Part shown: positions 9,339-17,508 of the stretch, one piece after another
Position numbering within the stretch: the stretch's first letter is position 1
Layout: each line of letters starts with the position of its first letter
Assembly (NCBI RefSeq): GCF_000317085.1
Contig: NC_019702.1
Span: forward strand, 2,634,394-2,698,393
DNA length: 64,000 bases
Direction: 5' to 3'
Source: Synechococcus sp. PCC 7502
GTDB lineage: Bacteria > Cyanobacteriota > Cyanobacteriia > Pseudanabaenales > Pseudanabaenaceae
Position numbers and translations under genes: made by a program
Notes under the pieces: model-generated
Databases searched by the model: none
Told to the model about the DNA's origin: nothing
The model's input: the letters and a program-made list of their open reading frames with translations, nothing else

Positions 9339-11090
9339 TTGCTACAATCTGGTGCTTTTGCTCTTATAGACAGTATTAAACGACAAGGTGTTCAGCACCT
9401 ATTTGGTTATCCCGGTGGGGCGATTTTACCAGTCTATGACGAAATTTATAAAGCAGAGGGACGAGGTGACCTTAAGCATATTTTGGTTCGCCACGAGCAA
9501 GCTGCGGTTCATGCTGCCGATGGGTATGCCCGTGCTACTGGCAAAGTCGGAGTCTGTATTGCCACCTCTGGACCTGGTGCCACGAACCTAGTTACAGGAA
9601 TTGCCACAGCCCAAATGGATTCCATTCCCTTAGTTATAATTACGGGGCAGGTGCCTTCCTATGCGATCGGAACCGATGCCTTCCAAGAAACTGATATATT
9701 TGGCATTACTTTACCCATAGTTAAGCATTCCTACGTTGTGCGCCGCCCTGAGGATATTGCCCGAATTGTGGCGGAAGCATTTCATATTGCTGGGACTGGT
9801 CGCCCCGGTCCAGTCTTGATTGATATACCCAAAGATATTGCCCAAACTCAATTTGAGTATGTACCTAAGTTAGAAGTTCACCTCCGTGGTTATAAAGAGC
9901 AAACTTTACCCTCGGATATTGCGATCGCTGTGGAGAAATCCATTGAGTTAATTCGTAAGGCACATCGTCCATTACTGTATGTGGGTGGGGGAGCAATCAT
10001 TGCCAATGCCTTTGCTGAAATTAAACAGTTAGCAGAAAGGTTTCAAATTCCAGTTACCACTACGTTAATGGGTAAGGGCATATTTGATGAAAATCACCCC
10101 TTGGCATTAGGGATGTTGGGTATGCATGGTTCTGCCTATGCTAATTATGCGGTTCAGGGCTGCGATCTTTTAATAGCCGTTGGCGCAAGATTTGATGATC
10201 GGGTTACTGGTAGGTTAGATAAATTTGCCCCCGAAGCGAAGGTGATTCATATTGATATCGATCCTGCTGAAGTCGGTAAAAATCGCTTACCTGAAGTACC
10301 AATTGTGGGTGATGTGCGTCAAGTGGTTACAGAACTACTCAATGCCACAGCCTATAAAGAAGAGATCATGACTAAAACATGGCTTGATCAAATTAGCCTA
10401 TGGAAGGAAGATTATCCCCTAATTGCTCCACACTATCCTGATATTTTTTCCCCCCAAGAAGTCATATATGAATTTGGTAGGCAAGCCCCAGAAGCTTTCT
10501 TTACTACGGATGTAGGACAGCACCAAATGTGGTCTGCTCAGTTTTTGAAGAATACTCCACGCCATTGGATTTCTAGTGCAGGGCTAGGAACTATGGGCTA
10601 TGGGATGCCCGCAGCGATGGGAGTAAAGATTGCTTTTCCTAATGATCAAGTAATTTGCATTAGTGGTGATGCCAGTTTTCAGATGAATCTCCAGGAATTG
10701 GCTACCCTTGCTCAGTACGATATAAAAGTTAAGGTGATCATTATCAATAATAGCTGGCAGGGAATGGTACGTCAGTGGCAGGAAGCTTTTTACTCTGAAC
10801 GGTATGCTTCTTCTAATATGGAAGTGGGAATGCCTGACTTTGTTAAATTAGCCGATGCTTTTGGTGTGCAGGGGATGCTAGTTCAGCACGGTGATGACTT
10901 ACAAGCAGTTGTGGCAGAGATATTGGCAAGCGATCGCCCAGTTCTAGCCGACTTTAGAGTTAAACGAAATGAAAACTGCTATCCTATGGTCTCTCCAGGT
11001 AAGAGCAATTCGGAAATGGAAGGCTTACCTGAACCTAAACGCATCCGCTCTGCTTTAGAACGGGAACTGGGATTGGGAACTAGAGCCTAA
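9339..11090 (+). CDS. ilvB: Acetolactate synthase large subunit
   Basis: A ThDP- and FAD-dependent enzyme that condenses two pyruvates (or pyruvate and 2-oxobutyrate) in valine, leucine and isoleucine synthesis. It has 583 residues. The N-terminal ThDP domain has [27 protein letters not shown] and the catalytic Glu in [18 protein letters not shown]. The C-terminal ThDP motif runs from GDASFQMN to [12 protein letters not shown]. The start is TTG at 9339, supported by GGGGAGG five bases upstream; no ATG is better placed. The protein is a few residues shorter at the N-terminus than many homologs. The regulatory subunit gene is not adjacent. Confidence 0.95.
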   Translation: MLQSGAFALIDSIKRQGVQHLFGYPGGAILPVYDEIYKAEGRGDLKHILVRHEQAAVHAADGYARATGKVGVCIATSGPGATNLVTGIATAQMDSIPLVIITGQVPSYAIGTDAFQETDIFGITLPIVKHSYVVRRPEDIARIVAEAFHIAGTGRPGPVLIDIPKDIAQTQFEYVPKLEVHLRGYKEQTLPSDIAIAVEKSIELIRKAHRPLLYVGGGAIIANAFAEIKQLAERFQIPVTTTLMGKGIFDENHPLALGMLGMHGSAYANYAVQGCDLLIAVGARFDDRVTGRLDKFAPEAKVIHIDIDPAEVGKNRLPEVPIVGDVRQVVTELLNATAYKEEIMTKTWLDQISLWKEDYPLIAPHYPDIFSPQEVIYEFGRQAPEAFFTTDVGQHQMWSAQFLKNTPRHWISSAGLGTMGYGMPAAMGVKIAFPNDQVICISGDASFQMNLQELATLAQYDIKVKVIIINNSWQGMVRQWQEAFYSERYASSNMEVGMPDFVKLADAFGVQGMLVQHGDDLQAVVAEILASDRPVLADFRVKRNENCYPMVSPGKSNSEMEGLPEPKRIRSALERELGLGTRA

Positions 11091-11102
11091 ATATTAGTAT
11101 GC

Positions 11103-12095
11103 TTAACGCCGCTTTTTAGTGGGGGTAATCTCAGCTTGGGCAATTTCTGCATCTAGGATAGTCTGTCCTGTGGCGGAGAGAAATACATCATCAAGACTAG
11201 GCTTAGACTGGGAGAAACTAAAGATCGGAATATTAGCAGTATCGAGACAGGACTGAATTTCTGCCACAGCCTTAGGATCGGGAGCAATTACTAAGTTAAT
11301 GGCATTACCTTGGGCATTATTGATTAAACCACTGGTCACAAACGGTAAATTTTTTAATTGCTTCAAAGCCTGCTCTGCTTCTGGATATTCCGCAAATTCT
11401 TTAATTTTAATTGTCAGGCGATCACCTCCAAGCTGAGACTTAAGATCGCTAGGTGTACCTTCGGCTATAACTTTACCCTTATCAATTATTGCCACCCGTT
11501 CTGCTAAAGCGTCGATCTCTTCGAGGTAGTGACTGGTAATTAGGACAGTGATGCCTTCGGATTTGAGTTGACGTAAGAAATTCCAGATCGTGATCCGAGT
11601 TTGAATATCCAGCCCGACGGTGGGTTCATCAAGAATTAAGATTTTGGGCTGATGTAACAGTCCCGCAGCAAGGTCTAAGCGTTTTTTAAGACCTCCGGAA
11701 TAGGTACCAGTTAATTTATCCGCATACTCCTGTAATTGGAGAAGTTCTAAAACCTCATTAATTCTGGTTTTAATAGTTTTGCTGGGCATGTGATACAAAG
11801 CTGCCTGTAGTTCTAATAACTCTCGCCCCGTTAGGACTTTATCAAGAGCTACTTCTTGGGCGATGTAACCCAAATTTTGACGGATCGCTCTGGCATCGGT
11901 GGCTCCATAGACTTGAATTGTCCCTGCATCTGGTTTTGTCAAAGTGGCAATGCACCTGAGGGTAGTGGTTTTGCCTGCACCATTGGGTCCTAACAATCCA
12001 TAGATTTGCCCCGCTGCGACATTAAGTGAGACATCATCTACCGCCGTAGTAGTGCCATAGGATTTTCTGAGATTTTCAACTATGAGAACAGCCAT
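11103..12095 (-). CDS. ABC transporter ATP-binding protein (DrrA/ABC-2 exporter type)
   Basis: The ATPase has Walker A GPNGAGKTTT, Q-loop AQEVAL, signature YSGGLKKRLDLA, Walker B ILILDEPTVGLD and H-loop TSH. It has a C-terminal accessory domain typical of the DrrA family (polyketide or drug exporters paired with an ABC-2 permease). I prefer the ATG at 12095 (MAVLIVENLRKSYG); the open frame extends to 12149, but the extra 18 residues do not match the family. No permease gene is adjacent. Its stop lies 12 bases from that of ilvB, so the genes converge. Confidence 0.9.
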   Translation of the reverse strand: MAVLIVENLRKSYGTTTAVDDVSLNVAAGQIYGLLGPNGAGKTTTLRCIATLTKPDAGTIQVYGATDARAIRQNLGYIAQEVALDKVLTGRELLELQAALYHMPSKTIKTRINEVLELLQLQEYADKLTGTYSGGLKKRLDLAAGLLHQPKILILDEPTVGLDIQTRITIWNFLRQLKSEGITVLITSHYLEEIDALAERVAIIDKGKVIAEGTPSDLKSQLGGDRLTIKIKEFAEYPEAEQALKQLKNLPFVTSGLINNAQGNAINLVIAPDPKAVAEIQSCLDTANIPIFSFSQSKPSLDDVFLSATGQTILDAEIAQAEITPTKKRR

Positions 12096-12253
12096 GAGGT
12101 TTAATTTTGGGCAAAGATTGCTATAGCTTAATTTTACGACATAATCCAAACCACCTTTGGTTCAAGCAATGTCATATCTTCTTCCAATCCTGGAACAACT
12201 TGTAACTTTTCGGACTTTTCTCCCGAAGCGGTAAACCACAGATCACCTAAATC

Positions 12254-12601
12254 TCACTTGATTTGATCGATACCGTAATTTACTGCCTCTTTGTAATCGT
12301 CTGCATCAAAAATAAATACTCGGTGTGGCTGGGGTTGATGAATTATCCATTCGATAGTTTTCGCATGATGCACCACTCGAATACCCTGATAGATTCCAGC
12401 ACATTCAAATACGCCGCAGGAACACGTCAGTATGAAGTAAGTTCCAGCACTTGTAACACTTTGTTTAAGTTGAGCCAAACAGGTTGCATAAGAATCAAAA
12501 TCTGCGATCGCCTCTTCGTCAACAAAAATTGCAATGACAAAATAAAGATTATCATCGGATTCTGAAGTGTATATGTGACTTTTTATTTTGAGTGTGTTCA
12601 T
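12254..12601 (-). CDS. Hypothetical protein with a CxCGxxxCxG motif
   Basis: A 115-residue soluble acidic protein that I do not recognise. It has a central FILTCSCGVFECAGIYQGI segment: three cysteines in a CxCx5C arrangement, which could bind metal, followed by VVHHAKTIEWIIH. It lies at the edge of the IS-rich island beside a decayed lysozyme cassette on the same strand. The reading frame is intact. Small proteins with such a CSCG...CAGI motif are scattered in bacteria; no role is claimed. Confidence 0.6.
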   Translation of the reverse strand: MNTLKIKSHIYTSESDDNLYFVIAIFVDEEAIADFDSYATCLAQLKQSVTSAGTYFILTCSCGVFECAGIYQGIRVVHHAKTIEWIIHQPQPHRVFIFDADDYKEAVNYGIDQIK

Positions 12602-12669
12602 ACAACACCTTAGACTTTAGTAAAATTGCATACAAGCAAATAAGGTAATTATAATGAATCCCCAGTGAG

Positions 12670-12822
12670 TTATTTAGAGGTTTGGTTATTATTAGGCAAC
12701 CAATAACCCAAGATAAACATCACACATGACCAGTATGGATCACGGTATCCATTAACCAGAATCACCGACAGGCAAAAGCCGATCACAATCAGGCTTAAAA
12801 GTGCGGGCATTTTCCTATCCAT
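12670..12822 (-). CDS. 50-residue single-pass membrane protein at the 3' end of the lysozyme gene
   Basis: The ATG at 12820-12822 opens a 50-codon frame: MDRKMPALLSLIVIGFCLSV at the N-terminus, then a short hydrophilic stretch and a second hydrophobic segment (WSCVMFILGYWL), ending NNNQTSK. Its start overlaps the end of the original lysozyme frame (stop at 12815-12817), which suggests translational coupling. Small membrane proteins next to endolysins are often holin-like. Holin function here is inference only. The frame itself carries no lesion. Confidence 0.5.
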   Translation of the reverse strand: MDRKMPALLSLIVIGFCLSVILVNGYRDPYWSCVMFILGYWLPNNNQTSK

Positions 12823-13413
12823 AGAGAGTAGAGTTCAACAAATTTCTTTCATATTTATGCCTATTTACAAGCCCTTATAACCTTTGACCATCGGCATAAA
12901 CCCATTGATGTAACTGGTTTGCCGCCCCTTCATAGTCTGAATTATTTAATAATTTAAGCAAAGTTGAGTTTGTAAAATCCTCCAAACTAACATTAAAAGT
13001 AAAGCAAACCAAGGCAGAGAATTGATTACTATTTAGAGGTGCTTTCACCGCCTGACACACCCCAAGCTCAAATACTGATAGATCACTATCAAGCAAGTTG
13101 ATCGCCTGTTGCTGGGTGATTATCTGGTTAGGGTACACATTTTGGGTATGCCCATAGCCAATAGTCCAGACTCCGAAACTATCTTGATATGCTTGGAGCC
13201 TGCAACCCTCAAACCGTTTAAGCAGTTCTAGCCCATCTTGGTTAATTTTTGGTCACGGCGACGGCGATCGCCAAGTTTTAACCCATGCCTGATCATCTTG
13301 AAACAATGGGTTATTAACAATCAAACCGTCAATCATCTTAAGAGCATTGTCTTGATGTGGCAGTCCTTTGTAATGTTTAACTAAATCGGAAATTTTAATC
13401 TCTTGGGTAAATT
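12815..13413 (-). pseudogene. GH24 (T4/P22-type) lysozyme, decayed by two nonsense codons
   Basis: A single minus-strand frame can be read from the IS junction at about 13413 to a stop at 12815-12817. It is interrupted by TGA at 13253-13255 and TAA at 12875-12877. Order: a cyanobacterial-type N-terminal segment (KISDLVKHYKGLPHQDNALK), then the lysozyme core LLKRFEGCRLQAYQD followed by GVWTIGYGHT, which carries the Glu-Asp-Thr catalytic set. Next come LNSNQFSALVCFTFNV and WVYADGQRL, and after the TAA the expected tail GLVNRHKYERNLL. CGA to TGA and CAA to TAA would explain the stops. No ATG opens the frame, and the IS200-type element lies at its 5' end. Confidence 0.8.
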
Positions 13414-13417
13414 CCCC
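13394..13417 (-). repeat. 24-bp exact repeat, copy 2
   Basis: The reverse complement of this stretch equals 3264-3287. It spans the 5' end of the lysozyme frame (EFTQEIK) and the first bases of the IS200/IS605-type left end. Confidence 0.6.
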
Positions 13418-13775
13418 GCCCCTTGGGGCGGCTTTCGATTAACATTCAGGAATGAGTGAATATATACACAAAAAACATAACGTAAGTGTATTGATATATC
13501 ATCTTGTATTTCCAGCAAAATATCGAAGGGCGGTATTTGATCAAGAAGTAGATCAGGTACTAAAAGAAGTTTGTTTAGAGATAGAGAAACGATATGAGGT
13601 TAAATTTTTAGAAATAGGAGTAGATAAAGATCATGTTCATTATCTTGTTCAATCAGTACCGACATATAGAGCCTGTTTCATATCTCATGAGTAGCAATTG
13701 TTTTTAGCATCAAACGAATAAAGCAAAGATTGAGTTTAGCCGTAGCATTAAAAAGAGTTCTCTCAAAGTTCTTAA

Positions 13776-14246
13776 CTAAGATTTTGCATCTTTCAACCCA
13801 ATTACCCACCTTGTCGGCACAACTACAAACCCAGACAGACCTTTTTCTGCCTTCTGTTGCTTTGATACCTTAGGAGAAATTTCAAACCTAATCTTAGTCA
13901 TAATCTCAGGATAAACCTTCTGTAAATCAGTCGTCAATTTTTCGATATGATAACCACTATCCAGCAATATCGTAGTTAGGGTAATGTCATCTGGCTTCGA
14001 TTTGAAGTAATCAATGTTAATCGTTAACATCTCAATCAGTCCTTGGTCATCTGATACATTTGCTCTTGTTAAATAGGTAAAGAAAGGAAATCCCAGAGTG
14101 TCAACGGCTAAATGTCTTTTGATCCCGTTAGTTGCTTTGTAGGAGCAGAAGCCCTTGGATTCTATACTTGCATTACAAGTATTTTTCACTGCTTGTGAGT
14201 CAATGATGATTAAAGTTGTCCATTTTGATTTTTTTTGACTGTTCAC
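13776..14246 (-). pseudogene. IS5-family transposase orfB, defective C-terminus
   Basis: This frame carries the DDE core: IIIDSQAVKN (first Asp) and LLDSGYHIE (second Asp). It should continue through a RWVxER motif holding the catalytic Glu. Instead it reads RWVIGLKDAKS and stops. The expected tail (WVERCKILVKNFERTLFNA...) is present in another frame down to a TGA at 13678-13680. A short deletion between the two W-V codons therefore removed the Glu and shifted the frame. The N-terminal end overlaps orfA at an A8 run. Confidence 0.8.
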
Positions 14247-14511
14247 GGGCTGTTGAATGCAAAGCTTCCATAATCGCAGTAAATGTACCTGTATCTTTCC
14301 ACTCCTTGTAGTATCGATACACTGTAGAGAATGGTGGTAAGTCTCGGGGCATATCTCGCCAATTACAGCCGTTTTTGAGTTGGTAGAGTATGCCGTCTAA
14401 AATTTGTCTTTTTGTCCAAGTTGGCGGTCTAGTTTGCTTTTTCTTTGGGAGCAATGGTTCTATAATTTCCCATTCTTTATCTGTTAGGCTACTTGAGTAT
14501 GGATTTAGCAT
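14200..14511 (-). CDS. IS5-family transposase orfA (N-terminal DNA-binding part)
   Basis: A 103-residue protein with LTDKEWEIIEPLLP, the start of the DUF4096-type domain, and NGCNWRDMPRDLPPFSTVYRYY. These are characteristic of IS5/IS427 orfA. The overlap with orfB contains eight consecutive A residues (AGTCAAAAAAAATC), where a frame change would join the two frames into one transposase. Intact by itself. Confidence 0.85.
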   Translation of the reverse strand: MLNPYSSSLTDKEWEIIEPLLPKKKQTRPPTWTKRQILDGILYQLKNGCNWRDMPRDLPPFSTVYRYYKEWKDTGTFTAIMEALHSTAREQSKKIKMDNFNHH

Positions 14512-14825
14512 TTTCTAAGCATCATACATCTTGCTCATAATAGATATGAAACAGGCTCTATAGCGTTACAAAATTGGTAAGACTGATCAAAAGTCTAACA
14601 GCAAGAGAAATATTTAAGAAATGCCCATGGGTCAAGAAAAAATTGTGGGGAGGTGAATTTTGGAGTGACGGGTATTACGCAAGTATAGTTGGAAAGCATG
14701 GAAACGAAGGAATGGTTAAAAAGTATGTAGAAGCTCAAGGAAAAGATTACACAGGCTTACACATAAATAATCAGCTAGAACTCTTTTAAGTTGGATACCC
14801 TGCTGCTTGCGGCGGGGTTATTCAT

Positions 14826-15326
14826 TCATGATTGTTTCACCTTAAATCCAGTTACGGCAAAGGATGTGTTGGGGTAGTTAGTATAAATGTGAATTTTATT
14901 AGGGTTATTTTCCTGTTCAGGATAGAAATAAGAATCAATCCACTCCCAGTTAATCTCAGGAGCAAGTCCTAGATCAGACTCAAAAGCGATAAAGCCAAAT
15001 GGATAATTATTAGGCTGTCCCTCTACTCTCCCAAATCGCTTAGATATGCCGTCAGGGAAAGCAGTCACAGAGATTTTTATAAACCTTGTCGATGCCTCTA
15101 GCGTTAAGGTTGTGGGATTAGTAAAGCTACCTAGTGAATAACTTTCTAACTCCGCTTTATCACAGATAAAATCTTCAATAGCTGTCAATTTATCTTCAAT
15201 CGCATTTAGGAAAGATGGCAAATCAGAAGTACTCCTAATCTGGGATTCATCGCAGGATGAAGGAATCTCAACCGATGAGCTAAAAATTAGCCTTTGCCTG
15301 AGTTCTAGGATTTTAGATAATACCAA
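14826..15326 (-). CDS. Hypothetical protein, possibly 5'-truncated by IS630
   Basis: The frame encodes 166 residues that I do not recognise. Its only start is TTG at 15324-15326, three bases inside the end of an IS630 element. Without the IS the frame runs upstream only to a nearby TAA, with no ATG, GTG or TTG. The native start may therefore be lost. It is rich in aromatic and acidic residues in the second half (EINWEWIDSYFYPEQEN) and ends FKVKQS. Its stop overlaps the original 5' end of the lysozyme gene, so it probably belonged to the same cassette. Confidence 0.5.
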   Translation of the reverse strand: MVLSKILELRQRLIFSSSVEIPSSCDESQIRSTSDLPSFLNAIEDKLTAIEDFICDKAELESYSLGSFTNPTTLTLEASTRFIKISVTAFPDGISKRFGRVEGQPNNYPFGFIAFESDLGLAPEINWEWIDSYFYPEQENNPNKIHIYTNYPNTSFAVTGFKVKQS

Positions 15327-15329
15327 ACT

Positions 15330-15897
15330 TTAAATACGAGCTACAGATAAAGCCTCTAAAATATAATCCCACCCAACAATCGAAGCAATTACCTCCTGAG
15401 TCATAACTTCTAACCTTTCCCGCATTAATGCACGCAACTGGTCAAGATCTTTTGGCAGTTTCCACCTCAACCCTAATTTGAAATGCTGCCACACTCTTTC
15501 AATGGGATTAGTCTCAGGTGCATGGGCAGGCTGAAATAGCAAAAATAATATTTTTAGGAATCTTTAACCGTTTTGCTCTGTGTGCTCCTGCTTGATCCAC
15601 TTGCATAACGATGATGTCACCTTGAAAATATGCGCTTACTAAGTTCAGAAATACTTGGAAGCATTCACTATTAAGGTGAGTAAATTCATAGAAAAAGCTT
15701 TCCCCTGTTGATGGTTCTACAATTCGATAGAGGTAAGTTGCCTTAAACTGCCACTGAACTTTACCTTTGGGTTTGACTCCTCTTGCTGTGATCTTCCTTC
15801 CACTAATTGTCTTTAACCCAATTCGTGTTTCATCTTGACAAAAGAATCTCACTTTGCCATTTAGTCCGATTATATTAATGCCGAACCAGGCAATCAT
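15330..15897 (-). pseudogene. IS630 transposase DDE domain, frameshifted
   Basis: Two frames (15514-15897 and 15330-15542) together match the 188-residue DDE part of copy 2. Motifs are FFCQDETRIGLKT (first Asp), VMQVDQAGAHRAK (second Asp) and AHAPETNPIERVWQHF (Glu). An extra A in the run at about 15541-15545 (AGCAAAAATAAT against AGCAAAATAAT in copy 2) breaks the frame between the second Asp and the Glu. This copy is inactive. Confidence 0.88.
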
Positions 15898-15899
15898 GC

Positions 15900-16205
15900 T
15901 TATAATACTGGCAAGGTTTTTTTATATGCTTCTACTTGCTCTTCTGACTTTCCTGCACTGACTGGACGTGTCACTTTCGGTCTGGCTTTCAGCCGATATC
16001 GGACTAGATGATGCACAGTTTTATAGTTTGATTTGATTCCTAATTGGTTCTCTAACCATTGGCAGATCTGCCCATAACTTTCAAAGCCTTCTGCTTCTTC
16101 CAGCTTTTTTATCAATGCTTTCTGCGCCCATTGTGGAATACTCTGTTTTCGCCCTGTTCTAGGTTTAGTCCTACTATTCCCCCTTTGCGACAATTCCCTA
16201 ACCAA
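15900..16205 (-). CDS. IS630 transposase, middle segment (winged-helix part)
   Basis: A 101-residue frame identical in the second IS630 copy. It holds SIPQWAQKALIKKLEEAEGF and SYGQICQWLENQLGI followed by KTVHHLVRYRLKARPKV, the second helix-turn-helix of IS630 transposases. It ends TLPVL at a TAA just before the DDE frame. An A7 run lies close to that junction and could allow a -1 shift. Confidence 0.75.
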   Translation of the reverse strand: MVRELSQRGNSRTKPRTGRKQSIPQWAQKALIKKLEEAEGFESYGQICQWLENQLGIKSNYKTVHHLVRYRLKARPKVTRPVSAGKSEEQVEAYKKTLPVL

Positions 16206-16390
16206 TCTTGCAATGTAACTCGATGCCGTCCCAGTATTGTCGATGCTGTCTGGATTGTGCTTGCTTGTTTTGTTTTTAACAGATACAGCATCTGAATTCT
16301 TTCTTTATCTGATGCGGTCTTTTGCACTCTCAGCATATGTTTTAGCTCTTCTTCACTTTCTTTGATCTCTAATTTGTATACTCCTGCCAT
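16112..16390 (-). CDS. IS630 transposase, N-terminal segment (HTH)
   Basis: A 92-residue frame, MAGVYKLEIKESEEELKHML at the start, then ERIQMLYLLKTKQASTIQTA and LGRHRVTLQDWLGN: the HTH_29/32-type N-terminus of IS630 transposases. It overlaps the middle segment by about 94 bases in a -1 frame relation. It differs from copy 2 at two residues (T/I and C/Y). Confidence 0.75.
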   Translation of the reverse strand: MAGVYKLEIKESEEELKHMLRVQKTASDKERIQMLYLLKTKQASTIQTASTILGRHRVTLQDWLGNCRKGGIVGLNLEQGENRVFHNGRRKH

Positions 16391-16472
16391 TTTTTTCTTT
16401 GAACTCGGTTTATATATTTATACCATCTGTAGCCTATACTCTTCGATTTGGTATTAGCAGTATTTTAGCTCT

Positions 16473-17450
16473 TTAAACGATTACAGTTTGACCAAGAGCC
16501 GCAGATTTTTCCGCCGCACAGGCAACTGCTAGGGCATAGACTGCGCTGTCAGCATTGGTATAAAGAGGCTTACCATCTAAAAGATGATCGATGACATTTT
16601 GGGTATCTTGCTTAAATAAACCTTTGGGAGCTTCGGCAATTAAGGGTACTTCTCCATCAACTGTGATTAATTTACCTGAGTCGGCAGCAAAAACGATTGC
16701 TCCTTTTGTACCTTGAATTTCGAGGCTGCGTTCCGATGTCCAGAAACTTTCCCCTTTTTTATAACTGACATCGGCGATCGCTCCATTGGTAAATTTTAAC
16801 TGAGCATTACAAATACAAGAACTAAACCTGCGGGGTAAATCATCGCCCAGATAACTAAGCTGACAAGTGACCGAACTAACTTTACCAAACATGGCTGTCA
16901 GTCGGTGAATCCTTGAGGTGGCAGCTACTAGAGGAAATCCAAATAGCTCTGGCATATATGTCCATTTATCTGGGGCAGGACACTGGGGCGTAGTGGTGGC
17001 GTAGCGAATATAATAGGGTTCGCCAATTGTGGGAAGTGCCTGAGCTGCTAAGAGATGAACTTTGCCTAAAAGCTCAATATGCTCGATGTGCAGCATTAAA
17101 TCTTTGTGGTTTGCCAACTCTACCAGGCTTTTTGCCTCAGCAAGTCCTAAACAGAGCGGATATTCCACCACCACATGCTTACCTGTATTTAATGCCTGCC
17201 TCACTATAGCTCCATGCTCTCGATTCACAGTGGATACGACGATTACATCTAAATCAGGTTGGATTACCAGTTCTGACCAAAATTCATAAGCCTTAGTATT
17301 AAATTCTTGGGCGATCGCCTGCACCCGATCCCAATTACCAGCTATGCCTTTTACCTGTACCCGTTGATCTTGGCTAAAGAGTTCTGTTCTGGTTTTAGCC
17401 GCAAAGCCAGTGCCGACAATGCCAACTCGTAATGGTGAAGTTAAATTCAT
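16473..17450 (-). CDS. bvdR: Biliverdin reductase (BvdR type, Gfo/Idh/MocA fold)
   Basis: A 325-residue NAD(P)H-dependent reductase. The N-terminal Rossmann motif is VGIVGTGFAAKTR. The family-specific stretches known from Synechocystis BvdR (slr1784) are present: VVEYPLCL, HIEHIELLGKVH, PAPDKWTYMPELFGFPLVAA and GLFKQDTQNVIDHLLDGKPL. These go well beyond generic Gfo/Idh/MocA similarity. It reduces biliverdin IXalpha to bilirubin and has been linked to phycobilisome physiology. The stop lies 19 bases from the IS630 end at 16451, so the gene just escaped the insertion. Confidence 0.85.
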   Translation of the reverse strand: MNLTSPLRVGIVGTGFAAKTRTELFSQDQRVQVKGIAGNWDRVQAIAQEFNTKAYEFWSELVIQPDLDVIVVSTVNREHGAIVRQALNTGKHVVVEYPLCLGLAEAKSLVELANHKDLMLHIEHIELLGKVHLLAAQALPTIGEPYYIRYATTTPQCPAPDKWTYMPELFGFPLVAATSRIHRLTAMFGKVSSVTCQLSYLGDDLPRRFSSCICNAQLKFTNGAIADVSYKKGESFWTSERSLEIQGTKGAIVFAADSGKLITVDGEVPLIAEAPKGLFKQDTQNVIDHLLDGKPLYTNADSAVYALAVACAAEKSAALGQTVIV

Positions 17451-17508
17451 TTAGTTTTTCTAGATCAACTTCAACATTATTGCTAACTTTTGATTATTAT
17501 GATGACCA

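Larger units (their letters stand above)
13669..14558 (-). mobile_element. IS5-family insertion sequence (890 bp) inside tnpA
   Basis: The ends are 17-bp perfect inverted repeats, GAGCCTGTTTCATATCT, at 13669-13685 and, inverted, up to 14558. They are flanked by a TATA direct repeat (13665-13668 and 14559-14562) as target duplication. The element carries two overlapping frames (orfA, orfB) on the minus strand, typical of the IS427-like subgroup. OrfB has a C-terminal deletion, so this copy should not move on its own. Confidence 0.85.
13452..14789 (+). pseudogene. tnpA: IS200/IS605 transposase TnpA, interrupted by an IS5-family insertion
   Basis: A Y1 HUH transposase. The N-terminal part (13452-13668) contains KHNVSVLIYHLVFPAKYR and the HUH motif HVHYL. 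The C-terminal part (14563-14789) contains the catalytic Tyr in FWSDGYYAS and ends ELF. Deleting the inserted IS5 element with one TATA target copy restores a continuous frame of 147 residues (VPTY joined to SVTKLVRLIK). This shows the insertion is the only lesion. Confidence 0.85.
13414..14825 (+). mobile_element. IS200/IS605-family element (tnpA only), itself interrupted by an IS5-family element
   Basis: The left end carries a perfect hairpin, CCGCCCC-TT-GGGGCGG (13416-13431). The right end carries an imperfect hairpin of 7 bp (14797-14818, ACCCTGC against GCGGGGT) near the tnpA stop. Subterminal hairpins and no terminal inverted repeats are the hallmark of this single-strand transposing family. 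No tnpB is present. The element separates the lysozyme pseudogene from the 166-aa gene on the other side. Removing it joins ATTC with ATGATTG. The exact ends are approximate to a few bases. Confidence 0.75.
15323..16451 (-). mobile_element. IS630-family element, copy 1 (1129 bp, decayed)
   Basis: It is bounded by TA dinucleotides (15321-15322 and 16452-16453). The right end is CGATTTGG; the left end CCAAACTTT is altered from CCAAATCGTT in copy 2. It is almost identical over its whole length to copy 2 at 60772-61900. It differs by one extra A in the DDE frame and a few substitutions. Confidence 0.9.

Noticed and set aside
13416-13431. Hairpin CCGCCCC-TT-GGGGCGG as a transcription terminator
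   Set aside because: It is not followed by a T-run and lies 20 bases before a tnpA start, the standard place of an IS200/IS605 left-end hairpin.
16473-17450. Generic sugar dehydrogenase (Gfo/Idh/MocA)
   Set aside because: Several long stretches match BvdR-specific sequence rather than sugar dehydrogenases, including HIEHIELLG and PAPDKWTYMPELFGFPLVA.
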